Of a stretch of DNA of 64,000 bases, positions 1 to 8,320 are shown piece after piece (the first letter of the stretch is position 1; every line of letters starts with the position of its first letter). The DNA comes from Spirosoma profusum (GTDB lineage Bacteria; Bacteroidota; Bacteroidia; Cytophagales; Spirosomataceae). A program made the position numbers and the translations under genes. The stretch is from assembly GCF_014699005.1 (NCBI RefSeq), contig NZ_JACWZY010000020.1, forward strand, positions 97,590 to 161,589, written 5' to 3'. The notes under the pieces are model-generated. The model saw only the letters and a list, made by a program, of their open reading frames with translations, was not told where the DNA came from and ran no database searches.

Positions 1-476
1 GTACGCTTCCGTTTTTCTTTGAGTGCATCCCGGATTTCATCGAAATCGAAACCCCAATGAGTTGGAAAAGCCTGATCCTCAGAAGAAACAACGGCAAGTG
101 CCATTTCCTTACTAATGTCATCGTAAGAATGCCATTTTTTGTAAACATGGCCCGGCTCATTCGTTCCAACTGTATCCATCCAACGCGATACAATCAGTGG
201 TGTGACCCAAACCGGTACGTATTTTAGCGCGATAACGTAGCCCAGCGACACAAAAAATACCCACAGAAATACCCGCACGCACAGCTGGTAAATGATGCCC
301 AGAATTGGCTGCTCCCGCACATAACGACGCAATTGCTCCCAGCGCGAAGCGTTCCGCACCGAAGTATATCCCGACCGAAACGGTTGCGCTGTTGACACAT
401 TAGAAGCCCTCGGACGTGGTTGTTGGGGGGGAGCGGTGCGGAATCGATTGGCTGGACGTTGTGGCTGTGGGTTCAT
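1..476 (-). CDS. mtgA: Monofunctional peptidoglycan glycosyltransferase MtgA (partial, C-terminus beyond left edge)
   Basis: I translated this from the minus strand starting at ATG 476; about 158 codons are present and the rest lies outside the window. The N-terminus is a proline/arginine/glutamine-rich cytoplasmic tail of about 45 residues, followed by one membrane segment at about residues 64-84. The start of a GT51 glycosyltransferase domain follows, with the signature SSEDQAFPTHWGFD near residue 130; its Glu in EDxxFxxHxG is the family's catalytic acid/base. GT51 enzymes polymerise lipid II into glycan strands on the outer face of the inner membrane. The spacing from membrane anchor to motif fits the monofunctional MtgA type rather than a bifunctional PBP1, but a downstream transpeptidase domain cannot be excluded from this fragment. 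Confidence 0.85.
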   Translation of the reverse strand, partial: MNPQPQRPANRFRTAPPQQPRPRASNVSTAQPFRSGYTSVRNASRWEQLRRYVREQPILGIIYQLCVRVFLWVFFVSLGYVIALKYVPVWVTPLIVSRWMDTVGTNEPGHVYKKWHSYDDISKEMALAVVSSEDQAFPTHWGFDFDEIRDALKEKRKR

Positions 477-586
477 AGGAGAATCTATTCTGCGAAAATA
501 ATAGGAAAGCCTACTCATCGTCACTCAATAGCTCAATTTAAGCGACTCACGCAAAAAAAACGGTTACTCCGAAAAATAAGGAGAGA

Positions 587-1708
587 TTACTCTACAAACA
601 ACGTAGCAGCCACTCGATCGGCAAAAAGTTTACCCACCGGGGTCAGCAGAAGCTGGTCGCCCTGACGGGTAAGCCAGCCGGTAGCATACATGGCCGCGAG
701 GTCGCGGGCCTGCGTCTGGGCAAAATCAGCCCCAAGCAGCATCGTCAACTGGGCTAGCGAACACCCCCACTGGGTGCGCAGTCCCGTCAACAAATAATCG
801 TTTACCTGATCGGCAAGAGAGAGTTTTTCAACAGTAGCGGGTACGTTGCCTTGTTGAATTTCGGAGATATAACGAGAATTATTAGCAATGTTGTATTGCC
901 GCGAATAACCATTATACGAATGGGCACTTGGCCCGACTCCCAGATAGGGTCGACGCTGCCAATAAGCTGTGTTATGACGGGCGTATTGGCCCGGTTTGGC
1001 AAAATTCGAAATTTCGTAATGTTCGTAACCCGCACTTGTGAGTGCCTGGACCAATTCCTCAAATTCGTCGGCTGCTAATACCTCATCGGCCGCCGGAAGC
1101 TGCCCTTTCTTCTGCCATCGTCCAAAGGCGGTATCTGGCTCGATCGTCAACGCGTAGGCCGACAAATGGGGCACGTTCAAGGCCAGCATTTTATATAAAT
1201 CTTCCTGCCATTTGTCTTTTGAACGATTGGGAATGCCGTAAATTAAATCGACACTCAGGTTATCGAAACCGGCTGCCTGTGCCAAAGCGACACAAGCCTG
1301 AGCCTCAATTGCCGTATGCGCCCGGTTCATCCAACGTAGCGCCGACTCGTCGAACGTTTGAATACCAATGCTCAACCGATTTACGTACCGACGTAGCATT
1401 TGAAGTTTTTTCGGGTCCAGATCATCGGGATTGGCCTCCAACGTAATCTCGGCAGTTGGCGAAACCGTAAAGTATTGCTCAATGGTTGTCATGAGCTGAG
1501 CTAATTCCCACTCGGTCAGCAGCGACGGTGTCCCTCCGCCCAGATAAATGGTAGAGAGTTCACGCTTCGGCAGATGCGATTTTTGCAGACTAATTTCCGC
1601 ACAAATCGCATCTACCAACACGGATTTTCGACTCAAATTAGTGCTAAAGTGGAAATCGCAATAATGGCAAGCCTGCTTGCAAAAAGGGATATGAACGTAG
1701 AGATGCAT
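587..1708 (-). CDS. hemW: Radical SAM heme chaperone HemW
   Basis: 373 residues from the chosen start. The ATG at 1708 is chosen because the product then begins MHLYVHIPFC, the usual HemW start; an upstream in-frame ATG (1774) would add 22 unrelated residues and overlap the next gene. The radical-SAM cluster motif is CKQACHYC (Cys10, Cys14, Cys17), followed by the GGGTPS SAM-binding stretch and the C-terminal HemN_C-like region. HemW binds heme and passes it to target haemoproteins; older annotation as oxygen-independent coproporphyrinogen oxidase is usually wrong for this subfamily. It lies 43 bp downstream of the acetyltransferase gene on the same strand, so the two may be co-transcribed. 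Confidence 0.92.
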   Translation of the reverse strand: MHLYVHIPFCKQACHYCDFHFSTNLSRKSVLVDAICAEISLQKSHLPKRELSTIYLGGGTPSLLTEWELAQLMTTIEQYFTVSPTAEITLEANPDDLDPKKLQMLRRYVNRLSIGIQTFDESALRWMNRAHTAIEAQACVALAQAAGFDNLSVDLIYGIPNRSKDKWQEDLYKMLALNVPHLSAYALTIEPDTAFGRWQKKGQLPAADEVLAADEFEELVQALTSAGYEHYEISNFAKPGQYARHNTAYWQRRPYLGVGPSAHSYNGYSRQYNIANNSRYISEIQQGNVPATVEKLSLADQVNDYLLTGLRTQWGCSLAQLTMLLGADFAQTQARDLAAMYATGWLTRQGDQLLLTPVGKLFADRVAATLFVE

Positions 1709-1751
1709 GAGCCGAAAGCAGAGAAAGAACAGTAGGACGTTTTGTTTGCAC

Positions 1752-2204
1752 TTATAATTTCTTCTCCAGAACAATAGTCAACCCGCGTTTTCCCTGAACC
1801 GTTCCAACAATATCGAAGCCGTGTTGCAGATTCATGATGAGCATGGAACGCCACTGATTATAAGTCTGCGTCCGGATGGTCTGGTATCCGTGCTGGCGGC
1901 ACCATTCGTGCTGGCGTTTCATCAGCTCCGAGGCAATGCGCTGCCCTCGAAAATCAGGATGAACGCCCCCAAGCCAGCTATAAAATTCGCCGGGCTGACG
2001 CTCGTAACCGAGTTTACAACCAACAACCCGCTCGCCCACTACAGCCAGTTCAAATTGTAATCCGGTACGTTTCAGGTGATACTGAAGCTGGTCTGAAAAC
2101 TCCTCCCGAGATTGATTGGCAAATACATCAATGAGCAACGCAAGCAGTGAGGTTGCCAGGGGCTCAGGCGGTAAATTTTCGTAGGATAAAAAACGCAGTT
2201 CCAT
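1752..2204 (-). CDS. GNAT-family N-acetyltransferase
   Basis: 150 residues. The acetyl-CoA binding motif A is visible as GVHPDFRGQRIASELM near residues 80-95 (V-x-P-x-x-R-G-x-R/G-I/x-x pattern), preceded by a beta-strand WLGG and followed by an alpha helix and the YQTIRTQTYNQW strand. These fit a single-domain GNAT acyltransferase. The acceptor substrate cannot be told from sequence. It sits directly upstream of hemW on the same strand. No signal peptide or membrane segment, so it should be cytoplasmic. Confidence 0.8.
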   Translation of the reverse strand: MELRFLSYENLPPEPLATSLLALLIDVFANQSREEFSDQLQYHLKRTGLQFELAVVGERVVGCKLGYERQPGEFYSWLGGVHPDFRGQRIASELMKRQHEWCRQHGYQTIRTQTYNQWRSMLIMNLQHGFDIVGTVQGKRGLTIVLEKKL

Positions 2205-2249
2205 TCAGCGAAAATGCAGAAAAGAACCTGTCGACCCAAATAAGCAAGA

Positions 2250-2441
2250 CTACCGATCAGGGCATTTCTTGCATCGCTTGCCTTTTTTGTACTTCTTGCA
2301 GCACTTTTTCAGTACGCATTCATGCCCCAGAAACGGGTTCGACTGCATTGGCGATTTCGACGTAGCGTCGACAGTAAAACAATCAGCTATAACAGCTTCA
2401 GCGTTCATGCTCACGAGTTGATTGAACACCAAAATTAACAT
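2250..2441 (-). CDS. Small Cys/Lys-rich protein
   Basis: 63 residues if started at 2441, or 52 from an internal ATG at 2408 (MNAEAVIADCF). The C-terminal third carries five cysteines among lysines (CVLKKCCKKYKKGKRCKKCP), which suggests a compact metal-binding tail. I recall similar short Bacteroidota proteins with the same basic, cysteine-rich end, but no function is known to me. It lies head-to-head with the DUF4198 gene, the two starts only 27 bp apart. The coding call rests on the cysteine pattern, and the start is uncertain. Confidence 0.5.
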   Translation of the reverse strand: MLILVFNQLVSMNAEAVIADCFTVDATSKSPMQSNPFLGHECVLKKCCKKYKKGKRCKKCPDR

Positions 2442-2468
2442 TCTTTAGATTCATTACAAATAAAATTC

Positions 2469-3320
2469 ATGAAATATTGTTTATGGATCGTCAATAGGCT
2501 AATACCTAACGTATTAAAATTCAGAAAAATAGCCAGTGCTACGTTTGTTTTCGGGCTTAGTTTGTGTCTTGTTTTTGGTCATGAGTTCTGGCTTCAACCT
2601 TCCCGCTTTTTTGCGGATGTGGATGATAAAATAAGCCTGCAAGTGCTGGTTGGTGAAGGATTTCAGGGCGAGCGGTCGGAAGGGAAAAAGAATCGAATTA
2701 TTCAGTATCGACACTACATTGGCCAGAGCAGTACCGACTTATCCTCTGCCCTAACCGGTGATTCGTATGGCGATGTTACAGTGTCTCTGAAATCGGAGGG
2801 CACGCACCTGTTTAGTTTTACCAATACGCCTAAATTTCTGACCATGAAGCCCGATAGTTTTCTACTTTATCTTGAGGAAGATGGTCTTGATAACACCATT
2901 GCAGCTCGTAAACAACAAGGTAATACCGACAAACCCAGCCGCGAACTCTATCAGCGATGTGTGAAAACACTGGTGCAGGTGGGCTCGAAACCCGATGATA
3001 CGTTTGCCAAAAATACCGGCATGAAACTGGAAATTATCCCGACTAAAAACCCGTATGCGCAACGCCCAGGCGACGAAGCTCTATTTACGATTCTCTTCGA
3101 CAATAAACCGGTGGAGGGAGCGCTGGTACGTTACTGGAACCGTAATACAGCGAATAAATTGACGGAAGAAAAGCAGCGTTCAGACAAACAGGGGCACGCT
3201 ACGTTTAAGCTTCGGGCCGGCAGCAATATGATTAGTCTGATCAGGATGGTTCCTCACGAGAATAAAGCGGAGGCCGATTGGCATAGCTACTGGGGCAGTC
3301 TGACGTTTGGGTGTCAGTAG
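2469..3320 (+). CDS. DUF4198-type exported protein
   Basis: 283 residues. A hydrophobic N-terminal stretch (about residues 20-38, ATFVFGLSLCLVFG) acts as signal sequence or anchor and is followed at once by HEFWLQPSRF, the conserved HxFWLxP opening of DUF4198 proteins. The rest reads as two beta-sandwich modules; the second contains NPYAQRPGDEALFTILFDNKPVEGALV, a typical Ig-like strand pattern, and GHATFKLRAGSNMISL near the C-terminus. Members of this family often sit beside metal-uptake genes; no such neighbour is visible here. Probably periplasmic; the ligand is unknown. Confidence 0.75.
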   Translation: MKYCLWIVNRLIPNVLKFRKIASATFVFGLSLCLVFGHEFWLQPSRFFADVDDKISLQVLVGEGFQGERSEGKKNRIIQYRHYIGQSSTDLSSALTGDSYGDVTVSLKSEGTHLFSFTNTPKFLTMKPDSFLLYLEEDGLDNTIAARKQQGNTDKPSRELYQRCVKTLVQVGSKPDDTFAKNTGMKLEIIPTKNPYAQRPGDEALFTILFDNKPVEGALVRYWNRNTANKLTEEKQRSDKQGHATFKLRAGSNMISLIRMVPHENKAEADWHSYWGSLTFGCQ

Positions 3321-3371
3321 TCGTAGAAGTAGCGTTTTCAAGTATACAGATTTTTTCTTCTGCCGTTACGT

Positions 3372-3911
3372 ATGAACAATACACCACCCATAGAAACGCG
3401 TGAGGTTTGGCTTCGTGGGCCACTACCCGACGTACCACCGCTACTTCAACCCATTGCGCACGCCCTTATGCAGGCTCGTGAAGAGGTCAAAACGTTACTG
3501 GGCGATTTTCCCGAAACATTACTTTGGGAGCAACCTACCAATCCCCGAAACGGACACCAACTCGCCAGCGCCGGTTTTCATCTGCAGCATCTGACGGGCG
3601 TTCTCGACCGACTTTTTACCTACGCTCGTAGGGAACCGTTATCCGATCAACAACTTGCTACGTTAGCTGTTGAGGGAAAGCCGACTGAGCCACGACCAAC
3701 CGGTCAGGAAATGATACGTCAGTTCAATGAACAAGTTGAGAAAGCACTTTTTCAACTCCGACAAACCGACGAGCGTACACTCACGGAGGTACGTAGCGTC
3801 GGGAGGTCGCAATTACCTTCAACTGTAATTGGCCTGCTGACACATTCGGCGGAGCATACCATGCGACACGTCGGTCAATTGCTGGTAACTTCCCAACTGA
3901 TCGCAACGTAA
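3372..3911 (+). CDS. DinB-family four-helix protein
   Basis: 179 residues, mostly helical. The DinB/DfsB-like metal-site histidines appear as HLQHLTGVLDRL in helix 2 (around residues 75-86) and HSAEHTMRHVGQL near the C-terminus. The N-terminal PPLLQPIAHALMQAREEV helix fits the usual start of the fold. Members are often thiol-dependent S-transferases or unassigned stress proteins, named after damage-inducible gene B of Bacillus (not DNA polymerase IV). It is followed by a strong hairpin terminator. Confidence 0.75.
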   Translation: MNNTPPIETREVWLRGPLPDVPPLLQPIAHALMQAREEVKTLLGDFPETLLWEQPTNPRNGHQLASAGFHLQHLTGVLDRLFTYARREPLSDQQLATLAVEGKPTEPRPTGQEMIRQFNEQVEKALFQLRQTDERTLTEVRSVGRSQLPSTVIGLLTHSAEHTMRHVGQLLVTSQLIAT

Positions 3912-3945
3912 CGATGTAGTCTAAGAGGCTGTGTGTCTAATTTAC

Positions 3946-3984
3946 ATAGAAAAAGCGCAGGTCAATGACCCGCGCTTTTTCTAT
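3946..3984. terminator. Bidirectional hairpin terminator
   Basis: Inverted arms ATAGAAAAAGCGC (3946-3958) and GCGCTTTTTCTAT (3972-3984) are perfectly complementary with a 13-nt loop. The A/T-rich outer stem provides a U-run in either direction. It sits between the convergent DinB-like gene (plus) and the OmpA gene (minus). Confidence 0.85.
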
Positions 3985-4057
3985 TATAGCCTATTTCATG
4001 CTTTTACTTTTTTGTCAGTAATCGCCGTTGGCGATTTAGAATCTTAGCCACTACGTC

Positions 4058-6340
4058 TTATTGTACGGCTACAATTTTAAACTCAGTACGCCGGTTCTGC
4101 TGGTGTTCGCCCTCGCTACAGTTTACGCCATCTACGCAACCATTCAGGATTTCGCTTTCTCCGTAACCCTTGGAAATCAGTCGACTGGAAGGCACTCCTC
4201 GCGATACCAGGTAATCAAGTGCTGCGCGAGCCCGGTTTTCCGACAGGCGAATATTATAGGCATCAGTTGCGCGAGCGTCGGTATGCGAACGTAGTTCTAT
4301 TTGCATCTGCGGGTATTCCTTCAGAATAGCCAGTACGTGGTCAAGTTCCCGGGCAGCATCCGCACGGATGAAGAATTTATTCAAATCGTAATAGATGTTC
4401 TTCAACTGGAATACATCGCCAACGCCGTACAAACCAAGCGAATCCGTTACAACACGTGTACTTTTCTTGGTCTTATTATACTTGGCTTTTTTAGTAGCGT
4501 AGCGATCTTTCTGAGCCGTAATGGTGTAAGGCGCGTTCGGCTTCATATCGAACTCATAGCCGCCATCTGGTCCAGTCGTAACGGTCTGCTCTGATTTATC
4601 CTTTTCGTTACGTAGCGTCACTTTCACACCCGTCGCTGGCTGCTGGTTCACCTCGGTTTTGATTACGCCTTTCACCAGGGTATTTTCCGACCGTTCCAGA
4701 TAAATCGATACGTTCATTACCGGTTTTTGCGACTGCGTCAACGTAGAGAAGCGAACGCTGTTCATCGCAAAGCCCTCTTTAACAGCCTTGAATTCGTATT
4801 CGGTGTTCGAATCGACGCACAGGTCGGCACGGCCTTCTACGTTCGTTAGGCGTAGGTCCTGATTCACGCCATTACGCATGATACGTACATCGGCGTTTTC
4901 GAGTGCTGTTCCGGTTTTGGCATCGTACACAAAAATATTGAGTTGTTTGCAGTTCCGGCGGAACGCATAAATATCATCGTCGCTGACGCCCTTTTTGCGA
5001 TTGCTGCTAAAATAACCCGTCGTTTGGCCTTTATCCGTGATGATACCAAAGTCATCTTTTTCAGAATTAATCGGCGCTCCTACGTTCTGTACTCCTTTGT
5101 AAGCAACACCTTCACGTAGTTCGGCAATAAATACATCCAGGCCACCCAGACCTTCGTGCCCATCGGACGAAAAGTAAAGATTATCGCCTTCCGCTACGTA
5201 GGGGAACATCTCATTTCCCTCCGTATTGATTTCTTTACCCATGTTTACGGGCGTGCCCCACTGGCCGTTATTGTATTCTACTACGTAGATATCCGTGCCG
5301 CCAAATCCGCCCGGCATATCCGATGCAAAATAGAGTTTGGTGTTGTCGGGTGAGAACGCAGGGTGACCTACGGAGTATTCGCTACTATTGAATGGAAGCT
5401 CTTTTACCTCGACCCATTTTCCGTTCTTATTCACGGAAGAATACAATTTTAATTTTCTTACACCGTCATTGCTTTTCCCTGCTTTCCCCTTACTTCCATT
5501 GTTACGGGTAAAGACAATTACGTTCTGATCTTTGGTGAAGGTCATGGGGCCTTCGTGGTATTTTGTATTAAGGGTCCGGCTGAAAATTTCGGCTTTTGTC
5601 AGTTTTTGCCCGTCAGCTCCGAATTCTTCGGCAGGAACTTTCCCATCACCACCGCTACCGAGTACAGCTGAGCCCGGTGAACGTTTTACTTCCGTAATAG
5701 GAACATGCAACTGATTGGTATCGGGGTGGAAATAGAGGTCCAGAAATGGCGTCTGGTTCCAGTTGAAAACACGTTTGATAACGCCCCCTTCATCGCGCGA
5801 CGATACAAAGACTAACCCGCCTTTGTAAAACATCGGGCTGAAATCGGCTTGACGTGAATTGATCGGAAGATTGTATAATCGGTAGGAAGACGAATCCTGG
5901 TAAAAGCGACTCATGTCCATGTACGAAACCGTATAACGGCGTCCACGGAGATCCTGACCCTGTTTTTCACCATACAGGCTATACATTTTCTGGGCTTCGC
6001 GGTACTTTCCGTTCTGAGCCAGTGCCTGCGCAAAATACATATAGATTTCACTGTCCAGGTCAGTGTAATTTTTGGTCAGTTCGCTATACACCCGTTCTGC
6101 ATTACGCGTATCCTGCAACTTGCGATAGCTGTACGCCAGCTTAATCATCGCATCACGCGTCTCGGCGGGGTCTTTCTTTTTGTCAGCGCGCAAAAACTCC
6201 TCATACGCCCGCACCGCGTTGACATAGCTGAAATTATCAAACTGCTTATTGGCCGCTCGTAACTTCGCACTTTGTGCCTGAACACCCAGGCTCCACAAGG
6301 CCAGTCCTGCCAGTAGCAGAACCCGTACAATTCGGTTCAT
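4058..6340 (-). CDS. OmpA-family protein with TPR, beta-propeller and carboxypeptidase-regulatory modules (PorE-like)
   Basis: 760 residues from ATG 6340; the product begins MNRIVRVLLLAGLALWSLGVQAQ, a clear signal peptide, while the upstream in-frame ATG 6469 adds 43 unlikely residues. Order of parts: TPR-like helices (about 20-170), WD40/PD40-like propeller with repeated FSPDNTKLYFASDMPGG and NLYFSSDGHEGLGGLD blades (about 170-490), two carboxypeptidase-regulatory-like beta domains, and an OmpA C-terminal peptidoglycan-binding domain from about 644 (IELRSHTDARATDAYNIRLS, LSENRA). This is the architecture of PorE, the peptidoglycan-linked type IX secretion component, but Bacteroidota carry several such paralogues. 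It would sit in the periplasm, tethering outer-membrane complexes to the wall. No lipobox cysteine follows the signal, unlike some PorE proteins. Confidence 0.85.
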   Translation of the reverse strand: MNRIVRVLLLAGLALWSLGVQAQSAKLRAANKQFDNFSYVNAVRAYEEFLRADKKKDPAETRDAMIKLAYSYRKLQDTRNAERVYSELTKNYTDLDSEIYMYFAQALAQNGKYREAQKMYSLYGEKQGQDLRGRRYTVSYMDMSRFYQDSSSYRLYNLPINSRQADFSPMFYKGGLVFVSSRDEGGVIKRVFNWNQTPFLDLYFHPDTNQLHVPITEVKRSPGSAVLGSGGDGKVPAEEFGADGQKLTKAEIFSRTLNTKYHEGPMTFTKDQNVIVFTRNNGSKGKAGKSNDGVRKLKLYSSVNKNGKWVEVKELPFNSSEYSVGHPAFSPDNTKLYFASDMPGGFGGTDIYVVEYNNGQWGTPVNMGKEINTEGNEMFPYVAEGDNLYFSSDGHEGLGGLDVFIAELREGVAYKGVQNVGAPINSEKDDFGIITDKGQTTGYFSSNRKKGVSDDDIYAFRRNCKQLNIFVYDAKTGTALENADVRIMRNGVNQDLRLTNVEGRADLCVDSNTEYEFKAVKEGFAMNSVRFSTLTQSQKPVMNVSIYLERSENTLVKGVIKTEVNQQPATGVKVTLRNEKDKSEQTVTTGPDGGYEFDMKPNAPYTITAQKDRYATKKAKYNKTKKSTRVVTDSLGLYGVGDVFQLKNIYYDLNKFFIRADAARELDHVLAILKEYPQMQIELRSHTDARATDAYNIRLSENRARAALDYLVSRGVPSSRLISKGYGESEILNGCVDGVNCSEGEHQQNRRTEFKIVAVQ

Positions 6341-6405
6341 GATTTTTAATGAGTTAGAGAAAAACAGGACTCGCCCAAACACTAACAAATAAAGTGCCAA
6401 CTTTA

Positions 6406-6437
6406 CAAAAGTACGTTTTTTCTCAGTTAGTGGGCAA
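6406..6437 (-). promoter_or_regulatory. Bacteroidota-type promoter for the PorE-like gene
   Basis: On the minus strand the -7 element TACTTTTG (6413-6406) matches TAnnTTTG exactly and TTG of the -33 element lies at 6437-6435, with a 21-nt spacer. It lies about 65 bp upstream of the chosen ATG 6340 and inside the discarded N-terminal extension, which supports the shorter start. Confidence 0.7.
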
Positions 6438-6509
6438 AATGGTGGCGGGTTCTTATTCAAAAAATACAATTTAGCGATTTTTTTATCAATAATCCGGATA
6501 CACTAATTC

Positions 6510-6947
6510 TCAACGTCGTTTTCGAACCCGAATCACCACCGAAGTAGTCGTCAGAGGAAAAGGATACGAAAGCGAACATTCAAAACGAAGGGGTGCATTT
6601 TGCAGAGGTGGGCAGTCATAGATTTCATAATTGAGATAAGGGTCAACAAAAATAGAGTAGCTATCCGTACCGTCATCCCATTTTAAGGTTCGCCTAAACT
6701 GCCCTTTGTCGTCAGTCAGTACGGTATAATCTCCGGTAGGAGAAGCCGAATATAGTCCACCTTTCGAACCAGAGAAAGTTAAAGTCACTTTGGGTAAAGG
6801 CGTTCTAGTTGAATCTTGAACTACTCCTTCTACCAGCGATGATTTGATAGAATGGTCAAAGCACGAACTGGTAAACGCCACTAAAACAACCAGCCAAACT
6901 ATCTTTTTAATAAAACGTTGGCTTACTGTTCCTTCTCCCGGCTTCAT
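6510..6947 (-). CDS. Small lipoprotein with Ig-like/carboxypeptidase-regulatory fold
   Basis: 145 residues from ATG 6947 (start 6983 would add 12 residues overlapping tilS). The N-terminus has basic residues, a hydrophobic stretch (IVWLVVLVAFTSSC) and a lipobox ending in Cys, so it should be lipid-anchored. The mature part begins SLVEGVVQDSTRTPLPKVTLTF and continues with DDKGQFRRTLKW, the usual pattern of a CarboxypepD_reg-like beta sandwich. It follows tilS by 5 bp on the same strand, so it is probably co-transcribed. Function unknown. Confidence 0.7.
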   Translation of the reverse strand: MKPGEGTVSQRFIKKIVWLVVLVAFTSSCFDHSIKSSLVEGVVQDSTRTPLPKVTLTFSGSKGGLYSASPTGDYTVLTDDKGQFRRTLKWDDGTDSYSIFVDPYLNYEIYDCPPLQNAPLRFECSLSYPFPLTTTSVVIRVRKRR

Positions 6948-6952
6948 AAATT

Positions 6953-8287
6953 CTACTGATATTGTACTTTTATAATCCTGCAAGTGTCATCCGTCACCCG
7001 AAATAAATGAGAAATACGGCGGCCGATAACCCACACAATAGCTCCTTTAGACAGCAGTACGTTGGTATTGCTACGCTCTGATCGACTTACCTTAAGATCG
7101 TTCAGCAAATCACTTACCAACTTACTGCCCTTTAGACCAAGTGGATGAAAGCGGTCACCTTGCTGCCACGGACGAATGGTGAGCGGAAACGTAAGCTTAT
7201 CGGCATCTAGATATGCGACTGCCGAGTTGGTAGGTGGATGAAAATCAGCTGGCTTCTCAAACAACTCAAACTGAAGCGTTACGTCTCCAGGCAACGTAAC
7301 AAGCTGATTAGGGTAACTATCCAGCACAATGGCAAAATCATTTCGATCAGACAGCGGCTCCAGCAGCAAACCGCTACGTTCGTGTACTATTCGATGCGTT
7401 GCTGACTGAAACACCTGCCCGGCGGGTTTCTGGAACGTAGCCACCAACTGAGTAACCTGGTCGGCTGTAAAGCCAAACGGTTTCAGCCACTCGCCTAGCC
7501 GAAAAGCAACTTCAGAAACGCCCGTTAACTTGTCCAATGGCAGCCAGACACGCTCATTTTCTACAATGACCAGTTGCTGCCACGAGCGATTAAGTTCTTC
7601 CTGAACCAGTTTTTCAGCCGCCCGCAACTTCTCAACAGTTCGCGGCCAGGTATACCATAAACTCGGATTCAGGCTTGTTAGTACCGGTACAACGTGGTGA
7701 CGGATTCGGTTACGGGCGTATTTATCCGACTGATTAGAACTATCCTCCCGATACGTAACATGCTGTTCTTCGGCGTAAACAGTTAGTTGTTCACGCGTGG
7801 CGAAGAGCATGGGACGTATCAGATCTCCCTGGCGGACAGCAATTCCATGCAAACCAGCCAGTCCAGTACCACGCGTGAGATTGAGCAACACCGTTTCCAA
7901 TACGTCGTTTTGATGATGCGCTGTGGCGATGCTAACATAGTGATGATTAATTAGCAGTTCGTTGAACCAGGCGTAACGCAATTGACGTGCAGCCATTTGA
8001 ATCGATACGTTACTTTGAGCAGCAATTGCCGTCGTATCAAAATGCGTCAAATGAAATGGAACTCCATATTCGGCGGCCTTGTTGGCCACAAATAACGCGT
8101 CGGCCTCTGACTCATCGCCCCGCAAACCAAAGTTTACGTGAGCTATGGCAAATGACTGACCCGCGCGATGAAAAAGACGAGCCATCACCATCGAATCCAG
8201 TCCACCGCTCACAGCCAGCAACACTCGACCGGTTGGCTCAACCAGTTCCTTACCGTTAATAAATGCTAAAAAATCCTGTTCTAACAT
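6953..8287 (-). CDS. tilS: tRNA(Ile)-lysidine synthetase TilS
   Basis: 444 residues. The N-terminal PP-loop ATPase motif SGGLDSM (residues 27-33) and the downstream HVNFGLRGDESEADALF, TAHHQNDVLETVL and NRIRHHVVPVL stretches are TilS signatures. The C-terminal TilS_C-like segment (DRFHPLGLKGSKLVSDLLND) is also present, so the protein is full length. The enzyme ligates lysine to C34 of the AUA-reading tRNA-Ile using ATP, which lets it read AUA rather than AUG; it is normally essential. It diverges from the OstA-like gene with only 33 bp between starts. Confidence 0.95.
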   Translation of the reverse strand: MLEQDFLAFINGKELVEPTGRVLLAVSGGLDSMVMARLFHRAGQSFAIAHVNFGLRGDESEADALFVANKAAEYGVPFHLTHFDTTAIAAQSNVSIQMAARQLRYAWFNELLINHHYVSIATAHHQNDVLETVLLNLTRGTGLAGLHGIAVRQGDLIRPMLFATREQLTVYAEEQHVTYREDSSNQSDKYARNRIRHHVVPVLTSLNPSLWYTWPRTVEKLRAAEKLVQEELNRSWQQLVIVENERVWLPLDKLTGVSEVAFRLGEWLKPFGFTADQVTQLVATFQKPAGQVFQSATHRIVHERSGLLLEPLSDRNDFAIVLDSYPNQLVTLPGDVTLQFELFEKPADFHPPTNSAVAYLDADKLTFPLTIRPWQQGDRFHPLGLKGSKLVSDLLNDLKVSRSERSNTNVLLSKGAIVWVIGRRISHLFRVTDDTCRIIKVQYQ

Positions 8288-8307
8288 CCAGAATCGACCC
8301 TAAGCCG

Positions 8308-8315
8308 TAGTTTTG
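8308..8315 (+). promoter_or_regulatory. Putative -7 promoter element for the OstA-like gene
   Basis: TAGTTTTG fits TAnnTTTG exactly and ends 5 nt before the ATG at 8321. No clear TTG lies at the usual spacing. If used, the transcript would be leaderless or nearly so. Confidence 0.4.
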
Positions 8316-8320
8316 TTTAT

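Noticed and set aside
1042..1446. 134-codon plus-strand frame opposite hemW
   Set aside because: Lies wholly inside the hemW gene on the other strand; Arg/Pro-rich text typical of an antisense shadow.
3372..3911. DNA polymerase IV (DinB) function for the DinB-like gene
   Set aside because: The protein is a 179-residue helical bundle of the Bacillus DinB fold, unrelated to polymerase IV.
4058..6469. Longer start of the PorE-like protein at 6469
   Set aside because: A consensus promoter lies inside the extension and a clear signal peptide begins at 6340.
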